This document shows, in pieces, positions 37,264 to 48,078 of a DNA stretch of 64,000 bases (the stretch's first letter is position 1; every line of letters starts with the position of its first letter). Under the pieces are notes generated by a model. That model had not been told where the DNA came from. It ran no database searches and was given only the letters and a program-made list of their open reading frames with translations. The DNA is taken from assembly GCA_030849465.1 (NCBI GenBank), contig JARVLF010000018.1, forward strand, positions 620,001 to 684,000, read 5' to 3'. The stretch is from Moesziomyces globuligerus. Lineage: Eukaryota; Basidiomycota; Ustilaginomycetes; Ustilaginales; Ustilaginaceae. A program made the position numbers and the translations under genes.

Positions 37264-38811
37264 TTGTTGCATGAAAGGGATGCTCTGCTGTGTCGGCTGT
37301 CCGTATCCGCTCGGCATCATGGACGACTGGAACTGGCCGAACCCCGCCGCGGCCGGCTGCTGCTGCATCGCTTGCGCTGCCTGCTGTCCGTAGAATGCGG
37401 CATTGGCACTGAGCATGCCCATGCCCGTCTGGCCTCCAAACGCGGCCTGTCCCAGCTGTTGCGGCTGCTGCTGCTGCAGGAAAGATCCATTGGCCGCCGC
37501 GTAGCCTGTCGTCTGTTGCGGCAGCGACGAAGTGAAGTTGGACTGCATCGTGTTGAACGGGTTGCTCGACATGTAGCCGGGCGAGGCGAGCGGCGATGTA
37601 GAAAACGCCATGGTCCCCAGACTGGCGCTGCGCTGCTGTTGGTACTGCGGATACATCATACCGTGGCCCGGGCTAAGCATACCCGTGGCTTGCGGTCCTA
37701 AGGTTGATTGCTGTGGATGCGAGGGCATCGCAGGCAGCGTGTTGGCATGCTGAGGCGCGGTGCGCATCGAGTCCAAGCCGCCCGAGCCGTTGGACGGGCT
37801 CACCCCGAACGGCGAAGCCGGCGATGCCGCCGCGCCACTCGAGCCTTGCGTGGACCAGAAGGTGCCGGACGGCTCCTGGATCGCGGGTGCGCTGAGAACC
37901 GCCTGCTGCTGGGCCTGCATCGACGCCCACGGATTCATCTGCAAAGGCGGTTGTGTTGCCGACGTCGAAGAAGGCTCGCCGAGCGAGATGAGGTCGTCAA
38001 ACACGCTCGATTGCGCTGTTGCTCCCGTCGGCTTAGCTGCTGCAGAGCCGCTCCTACCATTGCGGCCATCAAGCGCACTCGACGTGCGCAGCGGAACCGT
38101 GGCATTCGGAACTTGCAGCTTAGACTGCGAAGACGCCGAAGCCGATGGGGCTGACAGGCCGTTGGCGTTCGATGCACTTACAGCACGGAATCCAGACGCA
38201 GCCGAGCTTGGTAGGGGAGGCGCATTGGCACTAGCTCTCTGCTGAGCTTCGGCCCACGACGATGGGATTGGAGCCGTGCGAGATCGCGCGATGCTGCTGC
38301 CCTGGGCGAGGTTGCCTTGCGAAGCCGATGCTTCCCCGCGCGATCGGAATGCGGAAGAGCGCGCAGAAGAGGGAGGTGGAGTGGAGAGGAACGTAGCGTC
38401 CTTGGAAGGCACCGGTGGTGGACGGCCCTCCATGAACCTGCGGAACTCGTACTTGCGACGGATGTACTTTTCCAGCTCGCTGTCCCTCTCGCTCTCCTCC
38501 ATGTTGGTGGGCGGCCGATTGCGCATCTCGTCCGGATTGAAGATGCGGTTGCTCTTGAGGTTGCCGATCTCCTTCATCTTGTCCACCTGTTCGCGCGTCC
38601 AGGTATCGAGCGTGATGGACTTGACCTTGGAGATGTGGACGCCCATCTTGCGATGGACGCCGGCGCACTGGACGCAGATGAAGATGCCGAGGTTCCAGGA
38701 AGCCCACCTCGGAGCGCGACCCTTGCAGTCGGCGCAGACATCGTTGCCCGGCTGCCGAACAAGGTCGAGCAGGATGCGCTGCTGCCGCTCCTGGGCTGCC
38801 TTGCTGTTCAT
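37162..38811 (-). CDS. ArfGAP zinc-finger protein (SMAP/AGE2 type)
   Basis: 549-aa GTPase-activating protein for Arf. The ArfGAP domain is residues ~8-125. Its zinc finger is Cys26-x2-Cys29-x16-Cys46-x2-Cys49 (CADCKGRAPRWASWNLG, FICVQCAGVHR), with arginine finger Arg54, then MGVHISKVKSITLDTW. All catalytic features are intact. The remaining ~420 residues are Ser/Ala-rich, then Gln/Met/Gly-rich, ending in a polyglutamine tract and QFGNLW, as in SMAP/AGE2-type proteins acting at the trans-Golgi or endosomes. The ATG at 38811 opens MNSKAAQERQQR; upstream continuity is through GTG only and lacks coding character. Arf-specific trafficking is inferred from the family. Confidence 0.93.
37228..37269 (-). 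repeat. CAG/CAA trinucleotide repeat encoding polyglutamine
   Basis: A run of CAG and CAA codons (CTG/TTG on the plus strand), with the pure CTG part at 37241-37263, encodes at least 13 consecutive Gln in the ArfGAP tail. It is a likely length-variable microsatellite. Confidence 0.9.
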
Positions 38812-41628
38812 CCTTGCGCGTCGGCCGGTCCGGGCTGGGCGAACGTCGCAGCGATGCGGGGGCTGCAGGAGGTCGCAGTGCGTGAGGCGTGTCGGGCGGA
38901 AGCGGCGACGTTTGAGAGGACTCGAGATACAACTGTCAATCACCAGTAGCGTTGGCTCATGAGGTTTGGGCGAAGTGGTCGTTCAAGTTGAAGCGACTCG
39001 CAAGTGACCGCGACTGGATGCGCACCACGAAACGATGCACGCCCCTTTCCGGTTCCCGAATTTCCTTCGTCCGGACCCTCGCTTGCCTTTCTTGGCCTCT
39101 TAGCGGCTGGATCGGTGCACTACCTCATCACACGCGCTGGCCACGAGGAAAGCTTGCCTCTTCGTCATCAGCGAGAATGGTGTGACAGACCCGTGTTCGC
39201 CGAAACTCGTTGAGACGAGGCGCCCCACGCAGTTTCGATGCTAAGGTTATCACGCTGGCGTATGCAGCCTCACGACGCCTCGAAAGACACCGAAGCGAAT
39301 CGATCGGGAGCGATTCGCGACCTCTCATCGGCGATACCCTCGTTTTCCGACAGTTGAGACTCCGCTTCGTTGACCGGTGACTAGCTCGACTTGATGTGAA
39401 AGGAGCAACAGGAGCAACTTGCAAGGAGTTGCCAGACGCAAGACTTTTTGGCGACCGTCGCATACGATAAGTTAGGTCATGAAGCTACTTTCGAAAGGAT
39501 CGACACGCTGTCAAGCAGTCTGGAGGCTGCCAGGGTCTCTTGCTCCTGATGTTGGCATCTCGGCCTGTCGGCGAATTTCCTTGGCCGTCTGACCGAAGTC
39601 ACGAAAGGTGCCTGCACCGAGGCGTTATATGTGGGACCGGCGCCAGCGAGTTATTCTCACGGAGGCCGTCGCACAACCCCGCGCTTGTCTGAACGGACAG
39701 ATCGGACCAACCTCGGAAGGTTGACAAAGAGCAGGGCGGAAGGGATTTGCTCCGCTTTTCCGTCCCGCGTTCGAGAAAAGGCAGCACTGCCGCGTCGGTC
39801 AGAAGCGGGGTAAAGTCAGCCAGTCGACACTTGAGGTTGCTCAGCATCGGACATGCTGAACTCAGGTGCAGCCGGTCGCGAAGGCGCAGGCATCAGGCTA
39901 CCTCGGGGTCAATCTCGGCGAAACTCTTCCGTTCGGTCACCAGATCCAACCGGATCCTTGGCACCTCTGGTTCGCGAGGCGGGGTTCCAGCGACGGCTGA
40001 GCACGAATCGATGGAAGCGCGAAAAGGGAGCAGCGTGCGCACTTGTGGCGGAGCCCGGAGTTGAAGGTTGAACCCTGTCGCAGGTCGGGCGAGATGGGCA
40101 GGAACGCGCGAAAAAGGCCGAACATGTGGCATTTCGCCATAACTTTCTGCCCCGATGTGGCGACGAAGGGGGCGGCGAAAAGTATCGACGGCGTTGCTGC
40201 TGTGTGTGAGAGAGAGATGGAGGGCAGAGCTTGGAGTTTGGCGCGCGCACCTCGCCAGTGCTGGGAATGAATCAAGGCGCCGCCAAGCTCTTGCCCTCGG
40301 CTAGAGAGCGAATCAGCTGGCTGTTGGGCTGGCTCGTTTGGCTTCCCGCACGTTGCTCCTGCCGTGCCTATCAACGACGCCGGTCAACGAGAGCTCTGCT
40401 AATATAATAGTGCATTGACTGCTGCGACTGTGATCAGGCTCGGAACATTTGATGCTTTGGTAATACTGACGCTTTGAAGGTTCCGCAGGACCGAGATGAG
40501 GTGGGAGGCGCAAATGAGGCGCCATGGTGGTGGCTGAGCCACATCGGCGAGCTCGCCGACAAAGTGGCCGGGGGATCGCAGCTTCAAAGTCCGCCCGCAG
40601 GTGTAGACGGCGGGTGCGGAGGATCGGCCTCTCGCGCGCTCGCCAGTCGCTGCATCGAATCGAATCGGCACGGCTGCATTCCCACCGCGACGGACGCATC
40701 CAAGCTGCTCCAGTGCAGTACGCGCGTTTCTATTTTCCGGTCCCTCTCCTTTTCTCCGCACAATGGACTTTTCGCTGCGCCGTCCAAGCGCCGACATGTC
40801 ATCCGAGGTGCATCCTCTCTCGCGACGCTCGACTCGGTCGCATGAAGCGGATGTTGCCCGGTGTGTTGGCGAGTGGGGAAACCTTGGCCTTGGTCGTCAT
40901 GCCACTCTTACGCTCCCTTGCTCGAACGCTCGCGGTCGCTTCCAACGGAAGCACCGGCTCCCTTAAACCCTCCCCTCCTACAACGTGGCCCCATGGCCCA
41001 TGGCCCATGCCCCACCTTGATCGCGGTTCCGCACCGCAGCGTGTCGAGTTTCGGACTTTCGACTTCAGTGCCGCCTCGCCACACAGCCTTGCTTTTCCTC
41101 TCACGCAACTACTGATGAACTGCGAGACCGAAGGTGTGAAGGCTTGGGTGTGTGATTTCAATCCGTATACCGTATGCGGTCAGTGTGAGCTCATCCTCGG
41201 CTCGTTCGCCGTATCTGCATCCGAGGGTGGCCGGCAGTGCAACATGGCTCGTCGCAGCCAATCGTGTGCCGTAGGTGGTCGGACGTGGATGGGCCCTTGA
41301 ACCTCGGCTATGGATCCAACCGAACTTCTGCCCCACCTCCTCCCCCGCCAAGCTTTCCTCCAGCCCTCCTTCCTCCCGACAGCGTGGGGGAAAACGCGCT
41401 GCTGCAGCCACGCATGCCTTGTGGGGCACCACGCCACATGATGGACTCCCCACATTTGCCAACGCACTTCCCCAGCCTGCATGCTCCCCTTGCCCTTCGT
41501 CAACCGCGCGAACGCCCAGTTGCATTCAGTCCGAGTTGTCAAGAAACATATATAGTAAACACCACCCTTGAACGAACCTTGTGCGACCCCCGTTCCGACA
41601 AGCCTTGCGTGCCGTTCACGTTTCCATC
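38812..41628. other. Long upstream region between ArfGAP and sugar transporter
   Basis: About 2.8 kb between divergent genes. No frame here resembles a known protein. A TATATA box sits at 41549. Upstream of it are C-rich blocks (41331-41400) and AT-rich spots (for example 40398-40412). The length fits a regulated promoter for the transporter, but no specific factor site can be claimed. Confidence 0.45.
41549..41554 (+). promoter_or_regulatory. TATA box of the sugar transporter gene
   Basis: TATATA, 80 bases upstream of the transporter ATG, in a locally AT-rich patch of a GC-rich region. It is a good core promoter candidate. Confidence 0.65.
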
Positions 41629-43560
41629 ATGTCGGCTCTCGAAGAAAAGCACTCTCCCTCGGACGAGAAGGTCACCGCTGACCGACTCGCCACCGAGGAC
41701 GCCAGCTCCAACTCTGGTTCCGACCTTCCCATCCCCAAGATCGATGAATCGCTCGTCAACAACCCGCTCACCGGCATCTCGAAGGCCCAGCTTATGCGCG
41801 ATGTCGAAGTCTTTGCCCAGGAGAAGGATCTCATGGATGATCTCGAGGGCCTTCAGCGCGGTGCCCTGCTCGCGCAGCGTCCCGCCGAATTCCAGACGAT
41901 CGACGAGCTCTCTCAGGAGGAGAAGGACGCCGTCGCCCACGAGTACTCGCACAAGTGGTCGCATCCCTTTGTGCTCTACATGACCATCTTCACCTGCTCC
42001 ATCGGCGCCGCCACCCAGGGTTGGGACCAGACCGGCTCCAACGGTGCCAACCTCAGCTTCCCTGTCGCCTTCAACATCCCCGAAGCCGCCTCCGAGGGCA
42101 TCGAACCCGGCGCTCCGGGCTACGTCTCCGCCGCTCTCGCCGAGAGGAACCAGTGGATCGTCGGTGTGGTGAATGCCGCTCCCTACATCGCCAGTGCCAT
42201 GCTCGGCTGCTGGCTCTCGGACCCGCTCAACAACTTCTTTGGCCGTAGGGGTTGCATCTTCATCACCGCCGTCATCCTCGTCATCACTCCGATCGCTTCC
42301 GGCTTCACCCAGACCTGGTGGGAGCTCTTCATTGTCAGGCTCCTGCTCGGAATCGGCATGGGCGCCAAGGGCTCGACGGTCCCTGTCTTTGCAGCTGAAA
42401 ACTCGCCCGCCCAGATTCGAGGTGCGCTCGTCATGGGCTGGCAGCTCTGGACTGCCTTCGGCATCTTCCTCGGATTCATCGCCAACGTCGTCGTCGCCGA
42501 CACGGGCGATATTTCCTGGAGGCTGCAGCTCGGCTCGGCATTCATCCCAGCGCTGCCTCTGGCGATCCTGATCTACTTCTGCCCCGAGTCTCCTCGATGG
42601 CTCATGAAGAAGAACCGCTACCCCAAAGCGCTGCGATCGCTCATTCGCCTCCGCCACAACAAGATCCAGGCCTACCGCGACCTCTACTACATTCACGTCC
42701 AGCTGATCGAGGAGCAGAAGATCATCCGAGGCGAGAACTACATCAAGCGCTTCACCGAACTCTTCACCATCCCTCGCGTTCGTCGGGCGACCGTCGGCGC
42801 TACGGTCGTCATGCTCGCCCAGCAGATGTGCGGCATCAACATCATCGCGTTTTACTCCTCCACCATCTTCAAAGAGGGGGGATACTCAGCCAAACAAGCG
42901 CTCTACGCTTCGGTCGGGTTCGGAGCAGTCAACTTTGTCTTCGCCTTCCCTGCGCTCATCACCATCGACACCTTCGGCCGACGAAGCCTCCTCCTCTTCA
43001 CCTTCCCGCAGATGGCATGGACCCTGCTCGCCGCAGGCCTTTGCTTCCTCATCCCCGGCGAGACCAGCAAGACCCGCATCGGACTCGTCGCCATGTTCGT
43101 CTATCTCTTTGCCGCCGTATACAGCGTTGGAGAAGGTCCCGTTCCGTTTACGTATTCGGCCGAGGTGTTCCCTCTAGCTCAGCGTGAGCAGGGCATGGCC
43201 TGGGCCGTGGCAACGTGTTTGTTCTGGGCTGCGGTGCTTAGTATCACGTTCCCGCGCATGTTGCGCGTCATGACGCCAACGGGGGCCTTTGGCTTCTACG
43301 CAGGCCTTAACGTGATTGCCCTCGTGCTCATCTACTTCTTCGTGCCAGAGACGGCGCAGTACACCCTCGAGGAGCTCGACTCGGTCTTCGGCGTTCCTCA
43401 CGCCAAGTTCATCCGCCACCAGAACACCAAGGTCCTCCCTTACTGGTTCAAGACCACCATCCTCAGGAAGAAGGACGTTCCGCGTCCTGAGCCCTTGGTC
43501 AAGCTCGACAGGAACCTCGTCGGTGCAGGAGAGAAGCGGGTCGACCCTTCCATGGCTTAG
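41629..43560 (+). CDS. MFS sugar-porter-type transporter
   Basis: 643-aa member of the major facilitator superfamily, sugar porter group. The cytosolic N-terminus (~100 residues) is acidic. Twelve membrane helices follow, from FVLYMTIFTCSIGAATQGWD. Signatures are NFFGRRGCIFITAVI, then LLLGIGMGAKGSTVPVFAAE, then PESPRWLMKKNR before the central loop. After it come QQMCGINIIAFYSSTIF, DTFGRRSLLLF and VPETAQYTLEELDSVFG at the C-terminal end. These are the standard sugar-porter motifs. The substrate (hexose, polyol, inositol or quinate) cannot be decided from sequence alone. It is a single exon. The ATG at 41629 gives MSALEEKH; the frame upstream is not protein-like. The long upstream region and TATA box suggest regulated expression. 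Confidence 0.92.
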   Translation: MSALEEKHSPSDEKVTADRLATEDASSNSGSDLPIPKIDESLVNNPLTGISKAQLMRDVEVFAQEKDLMDDLEGLQRGALLAQRPAEFQTIDELSQEEKDAVAHEYSHKWSHPFVLYMTIFTCSIGAATQGWDQTGSNGANLSFPVAFNIPEAASEGIEPGAPGYVSAALAERNQWIVGVVNAAPYIASAMLGCWLSDPLNNFFGRRGCIFITAVILVITPIASGFTQTWWELFIVRLLLGIGMGAKGSTVPVFAAENSPAQIRGALVMGWQLWTAFGIFLGFIANVVVADTGDISWRLQLGSAFIPALPLAILIYFCPESPRWLMKKNRYPKALRSLIRLRHNKIQAYRDLYYIHVQLIEEQKIIRGENYIKRFTELFTIPRVRRATVGATVVMLAQQMCGINIIAFYSSTIFKEGGYSAKQALYASVGFGAVNFVFAFPALITIDTFGRRSLLLFTFPQMAWTLLAAGLCFLIPGETSKTRIGLVAMFVYLFAAVYSVGEGPVPFTYSAEVFPLAQREQGMAWAVATCLFWAAVLSITFPRMLRVMTPTGAFGFYAGLNVIALVLIYFFVPETAQYTLEELDSVFGVPHAKFIRHQNTKVLPYWFKTTILRKKDVPRPEPLVKLDRNLVGAGEKRVDPSMA

Positions 43561-43743
43561 GCTCGTTCGTCCTCATGGATTCTCCTCTTCCAGCCACACC
43601 CTAATTTCTCAGTGTAACAGTCGCGTTCCGCTGTCGAAGTTGATGCCACGCTCGACACGAACCAAATCCCGGCCTCGTGGAGCACAATCTGACAGCTTGG
43701 AATTTGAATTAGAAATGGATTGAAATGCTAAGGGAATTGCGTG

Positions 43744-46700
43744 TTAGGCCGGGGCTCTCCAGAGACGGAAGCCGTGGATTGTGGAGCGGACGATCTCGTC
43801 ACCAGGGTCTTCAGGGAACATGGGTTCCTTGAACCACTCTCCGAGCTTTTCGAACCTCCATCCCTTGACCTCGGCCATGTCGAAGAACTGCATGTCCTTG
43901 TAGGCGAGATGGGGTCTGTGGTGGGTGAAGAAGACGAGCACGCAGGGCGTGGTCACATTCTCCTCCACCCCAGCCTCGTTGCTGTGCGCCAGACACGCAT
44001 CGCACGTCTCCAACAGCGCCGGATGCGCCTGGTGGTTAAACACCAGATCGCTCAGCAGGATGAGGTCGAACCTCCTCTCGGTTCCGTCGTCGTCCCTGAT
44101 CTTCTCGAGCAGGTCGGTTGGGTCCCTGCCCCAGATGTAGCCCTCTACGAACGACTTGCCTGGCCCTCGCAGCGGCGACTCGTCGTCCTGGCAGTTGAGC
44201 ACGACGTTCTTGGTGAGGTTGTCGATCAGGTCCTTGTCCGGGTAGTCGGTCGCCACGACATGCGAGGCCGAAGCCCAGTTGCAGACGATACTCGGCAGCC
44301 CGGCTGCCGCACCGAGCTCGAGAACCCGCTTGCCCTTGGTCAGCGTCATCGCATGCGCGCAGAGGAAGTCGGAGAGGATGAAACTCGCGTTCCACGCCAG
44401 GTGTCCCCACAGCGGGTGGTTGCCGACGAGGTTGAGCGTCACCTTGGAGTTGGTGCCTGGGAACTCGTAGTACGTCACCGTCGGCGGCGGGGTCTTGGGG
44501 CGGAAGTCGTCGGGCTCCTCAAACATGTCGAGCGCACCCTCCGAGTCGTCATCCTCTTCGTCATTGCTCGCCTTGTCTGCCGCAGCAAGCTCAGACTCTT
44601 CGACGTTCTTCGACAGCTCGTCGTCTCCGACATTTCGATCAGATACAGCCTCCGCAGGAGTGGAACCGTTGGCAGGCTCAGCATCGGTGGCCGCAGCTGG
44701 CTCCGTCTTCTCCGAGTCATCTCTAGCAACCTTGACAGCAGCTGCTGGGGAGACAGCCGCACCGACGATGGCAGCTGCAGCACCCGTGGCAGCAGCAGCG
44801 CCCGCAACCGCCGCGGTCGACGATCCATCAACGCCCTTGGTAGCCATTGCAGCTGGCTGTGGCTCGCTCGGTGGCGATGCGCTGCCGTGACCGTTGGCCT
44901 CGACGGAGCTGTTCTCGGTGTGGTGGGCAGCGGACGAGACGATCGAGTCGCGGTGCACGCGAGCCGGGCTCTTGGGCGTCAGCACGGGTGCGGGTCGAGC
45001 GAGGTGGTTCGAACGCGACGCCGTCGCATGGTTCGAAGACGAGGCTGTCCGGTGGCGGCGCGGGAGCGCTGCAGCATGATCGCCGTTCATGGTCTCGACG
45101 TCTTCCGACGGGCGATGCTTGGCCTCTTGACCGTTGGTGTCCGCACCATGGGCCATGCTCGACGCGACCGCATTGGGGTGCCCAATGCTTGAGGCAGCAC
45201 CATAGCCATCGAAGCGGTGGCTACCGACCGACGACGACGACGACAGGCGGCGGCTGCGCTCGAACGTAGCCGAGCGGCGACCCTCGAGCTGGGTGAGCGT
45301 CGACTCGAGCTGCTGCTGGATCTTGGCGATCTGGTCGGTGACCGCAGTGGTGCGCTTCTGGATCTCGTTGTTCATCTGCTCGTCGGGGAAGTGGTTCGAA
45401 GACGACGGGTTGGCTGCGCCGCTGGCGCCGTTGGCATGCGCGTCCTCGGAGGGTGCCACCGAGCCCTTCTTGAGCTGGCTTCCCGTGCGAGGCTGTCCCA
45501 TAGCGATGCGCTGCTCGGCGAGCGCGCGCGACTTCATGATGTGCATCTCGGTGTTGTGGCTCATGTCGCTGCTCGCAGGCGAGCCAGCGCCATCCAGACG
45601 GCTGTAGTTCTGCGTCATGCTCTGCAAGTTGCCGAGCGAGGCCATGCCGAACTCGTCGGCGCCTGAGCTGGAGAGCACGTTGCGGATCTCGTCCATCATC
45701 GCCTCGCGTTCGGACTCGAGGTTCTCCATGGCGCTGCGCATGCGGAGCAGCTCGCCCTGTGCCTTTTCGCGTGCCTGTTCGGTCTCGCGCAGCTGGATCT
45801 GCGCCTGCACATACTCGAGATCCCTCTGCTGCAGCGATGAGCTGAGCCGCCTCGACTCGCGGCGCTCCTTGTCGAGCTTGCCACGCAGGTCGCCTGCCTC
45901 GCGCGTAAGACGATCGACCAGCTGCTGGATCTTGTCGAACTGCTGGCGCCACATCTCGCCCTCGCTCATGAGGAATGCGAGCCGCTTATTGAGCCTGCCA
46001 ATCTTGTTCTCCAGACCGTCGCGCGCATCGACAAAGGTGCTCGCGCGCTTGCGCAGGGCCAGGACGGCGGCCAATTCGGTCTCGGACGCCACGGCCTGCT
46101 TCTCGGTGCGCATGCGCAGCACCTTTTTGAGGAAGCTCGGCTTGGTGCCCTCGTGGAGCACCTGGTCAAAGGCGCCGACCAGAGCACCCTGGTCCCACCA
46201 CTGCGGCGTGTCGAGACGCTCGTAGGGAACCTCGCGCGAGGCGGACTCCACCTTGCTGAGCGGCCGGAAGCGACCGCTAGGGAAAGCCTCAACGTACTCG
46301 CGTGGAATGGTGTAGTCGGCCGACGAGAAGCCGAGCGCAGCGATGAGCTTCCTGCGCTTCCTGTCGCGCGCAGCGCCCTTGCTGGGAGCCTTGAGAGGCG
46401 GGCGCGGGCAGTTGACAAAGTTGATGTCGAGGTCGACGATGCCCACCTCCTTGGGCGGCTTGATGATGCTGCGCAGCTCGGTGTTGATGGCGATGAGCCA
46501 GGATCCGGGGTCCTCGAGGTAGATCCGCACGTCTCGGGCATGGCAGTTCTGATGAGCGACACCCTTCCAGCCACACAGCTCGACGAGGTACTTGATGGTC
46601 TCGACGGCCATGCCCATGAGGGCGGGATGGCGAGACATGAAGAGGATGCGTCCGGCGGGAGCGAGAGCGATCTCGCAGATGGTGAGCACGTTGTCGATGG

Positions 46701-48078
46701 AGAGCGTCTTGAAGAGAGGCCACATGGAAAAGTCGATGCCGAGCAGGCCCCGGCCCCAGTCGAGAGCGCCAGGGAAGGTGCAGATGAAGGCGAGGTCTTC
46801 GTCGGGCGACTGAAGGCGGAAGGTCTCGCCGATGCGCGGGGCGGGGTGACGGAGGATGGCGGCCATGAGTTTGTTGTGCATCTCGATGTTGCGGCTGTAC
46901 TTGAACCAAGCGGCCTTGTTCCAGTCGCCGAGGAGGTTGTAGATGGGGTAGCGCGAGACGATGCAGATGGCGTACGGCATGAAGAAGGCGTTGTTGTCCG
47001 GGAGGAGCGAGTGGCCGAGGGCGCTGGTGGCTTCAAAGTCGTCTTCGACAATGTCCTCGCCTTCGTTGTTGACGTTCTTGCTGGCGCCGGTGCGGCCCGA
47101 GGCGCGCGCCTTTGCGAGGCGGCCGAGCTCCTTGCGGATCGCCTTTGCACGCTTCTCGTCGGCGGCGCTCCAGACAGTGAGGACGGAGCCGTAGAAGGTG
47201 GCGACGCTGGGGGTATCGTCGCCCGAGCCACCGGCACCTGCCGGCAGACGGGAGGAGACGCCTTCGAGACCGAAGCCTTCGCCGACGGCGGAGAAGGAGC
47301 GTGTGTTGTGGACGTTGGCGGCGCTGACGGAGAAGGGAGCGCCGGCCTTACGGACGTCGGTGGAGGGGCGTGCGGCGCCGCCCGAGGCGGAGGACTTGAC
47401 GGTGGGCACGCTGAAGGAGAAGGTGTGCGAGGTGGAGGAAGGCGGGAAGTTGATGGGCCCAGACGAGATTTCGATCTCGCGTGTAAAGGAGAGCTTGAGC
47501 GCCTTGGAGAGGACACGGGCGGTTTCGGCACGCTCGACGCCTCCGCGGCCGTCGGCCATCTCGATGAACTTGGGATTGGAGCCGCCCTTCTTATCAGCGC
47601 CCCAGCCGGTGGGCTTGGCGTCCTTCTTTTCGGATGGGCTGACGGGCGAGAGAGGCGTCTTGGGCACCTCGTCGGTGGGATTTACGGGCGGGCAGATGGA
47701 GCAGCCGAGCACCTCGGGACGCCAGAAGCGGCCTACGGCGCTCTCGATGTGGTGTACGCCGTTGGTCGAGTCCTCCTCTGCGAGCGTCCAGACGGCTGGG
47801 TCCTTGGGGAGGCCAAAGACGGCATAGAGCTGCGCGATGTTGTTGCCGTCGGTAGGCTTGGCGATGGAAGACGACGAGACGTTGGAGGTGCGGGCGTTGC
47901 TGGGCCTCCTGCCCGGATTGCTGAGGAAGGGGCGGGAGGCGCTCCTGGGCGTGCGAGAGCCAGAGCGGTTGACATCGGCGCTCTTGATAGAGAGGTTGGA
48001 GAAGGAGAACTTGCCGCTGAGGCCAGCCGAGCGGCTGTCCGAGCGGCTGGGCCCAGCGCCGTTGGTGGCGGTGGGCAT
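43744..48078 (-). CDS. DENN-domain protein fused to an EFM7-type methyltransferase
   Basis: One uninterrupted frame of 1,444 aa. Residues ~60-640 form a DENN module (YAICIVSRYPIYNLLGDWN, FKTLSIDNVLTICEIALAP, HPALMGMAVETIKYLVEL, VGIVDLDINFVNCP), a family that activates Rab GTPases. Residues ~670-800 are predicted coiled coil. A long Ala/Ser-rich acidic linker follows. Residues ~1183-1444 are a complete EFM7/NNT1-like methyltransferase: MFEEPDDFRPKTPPPTVTYYE, LVGNHPLWGHLAWNAS, AdoMet motif VLELGAAAGLPSIV, VVATDYPD, LILLSDLVFNH and FFTHHRPHLAYKD. In yeast EFM7 methylates the N-terminus and Lys3 of eEF1A. The last part equals the length of the stand-alone enzyme, so the ORF looks like a gene fusion. 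Two proteins made from separate starts remain possible. Confidence 0.88.
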   Translation of the reverse strand: MPTATNGAGPSRSDSRSAGLSGKFSFSNLSIKSADVNRSGSRTPRSASRPFLSNPGRRPSNARTSNVSSSSIAKPTDGNNIAQLYAVFGLPKDPAVWTLAEEDSTNGVHHIESAVGRFWRPEVLGCSICPPVNPTDEVPKTPLSPVSPSEKKDAKPTGWGADKKGGSNPKFIEMADGRGGVERAETARVLSKALKLSFTREIEISSGPINFPPSSTSHTFSFSVPTVKSSASGGAARPSTDVRKAGAPFSVSAANVHNTRSFSAVGEGFGLEGVSSRLPAGAGGSGDDTPSVATFYGSVLTVWSAADEKRAKAIRKELGRLAKARASGRTGASKNVNNEGEDIVEDDFEATSALGHSLLPDNNAFFMPYAICIVSRYPIYNLLGDWNKAAWFKYSRNIEMHNKLMAAILRHPAPRIGETFRLQSPDEDLAFICTFPGALDWGRGLLGIDFSMWPLFKTLSIDNVLTICEIALAPAGRILFMSRHPALMGMAVETIKYLVELCGWKGVAHQNCHARDVRIYLEDPGSWLIAINTELRSIIKPPKEVGIVDLDINFVNCPRPPLKAPSKGAARDRKRRKLIAALGFSSADYTIPREYVEAFPSGRFRPLSKVESASREVPYERLDTPQWWDQGALVGAFDQVLHEGTKPSFLKKVLRMRTEKQAVASETELAAVLALRKRASTFVDARDGLENKIGRLNKRLAFLMSEGEMWRQQFDKIQQLVDRLTREAGDLRGKLDKERRESRRLSSSLQQRDLEYVQAQIQLRETEQAREKAQGELLRMRSAMENLESEREAMMDEIRNVLSSSGADEFGMASLGNLQSMTQNYSRLDGAGSPASSDMSHNTEMHIMKSRALAEQRIAMGQPRTGSQLKKGSVAPSEDAHANGASGAANPSSSNHFPDEQMNNEIQKRTTAVTDQIAKIQQQLESTLTQLEGRRSATFERSRRLSSSSSVGSHRFDGYGAASSIGHPNAVASSMAHGADTNGQEAKHRPSEDVETMNGDHAAALPRRHRTASSSNHATASRSNHLARPAPVLTPKSPARVHRDSIVSSAAHHTENSSVEANGHGSASPPSEPQPAAMATKGVDGSSTAAVAGAAAATGAAAAIVGAAVSPAAAVKVARDDSEKTEPAAATDAEPANGSTPAEAVSDRNVGDDELSKNVEESELAAADKASNDEEDDDSEGALDMFEEPDDFRPKTPPPTVTYYEFPGTNSKVTLNLVGNHPLWGHLAWNASFILSDFLCAHAMTLTKGKRVLELGAAAGLPSIVCNWASASHVVATDYPDKDLIDNLTKNVVLNCQDDESPLRGPGKSFVEGYIWGRDPTDLLEKIRDDDGTERRFDLILLSDLVFNHQAHPALLETCDACLAHSNEAGVEENVTTPCVLVFFTHHRPHLAYKDMQFFDMAEVKGWRFEKLGEWFKEPMFPEDPGDEIVRSTIHGFRLWRAPA

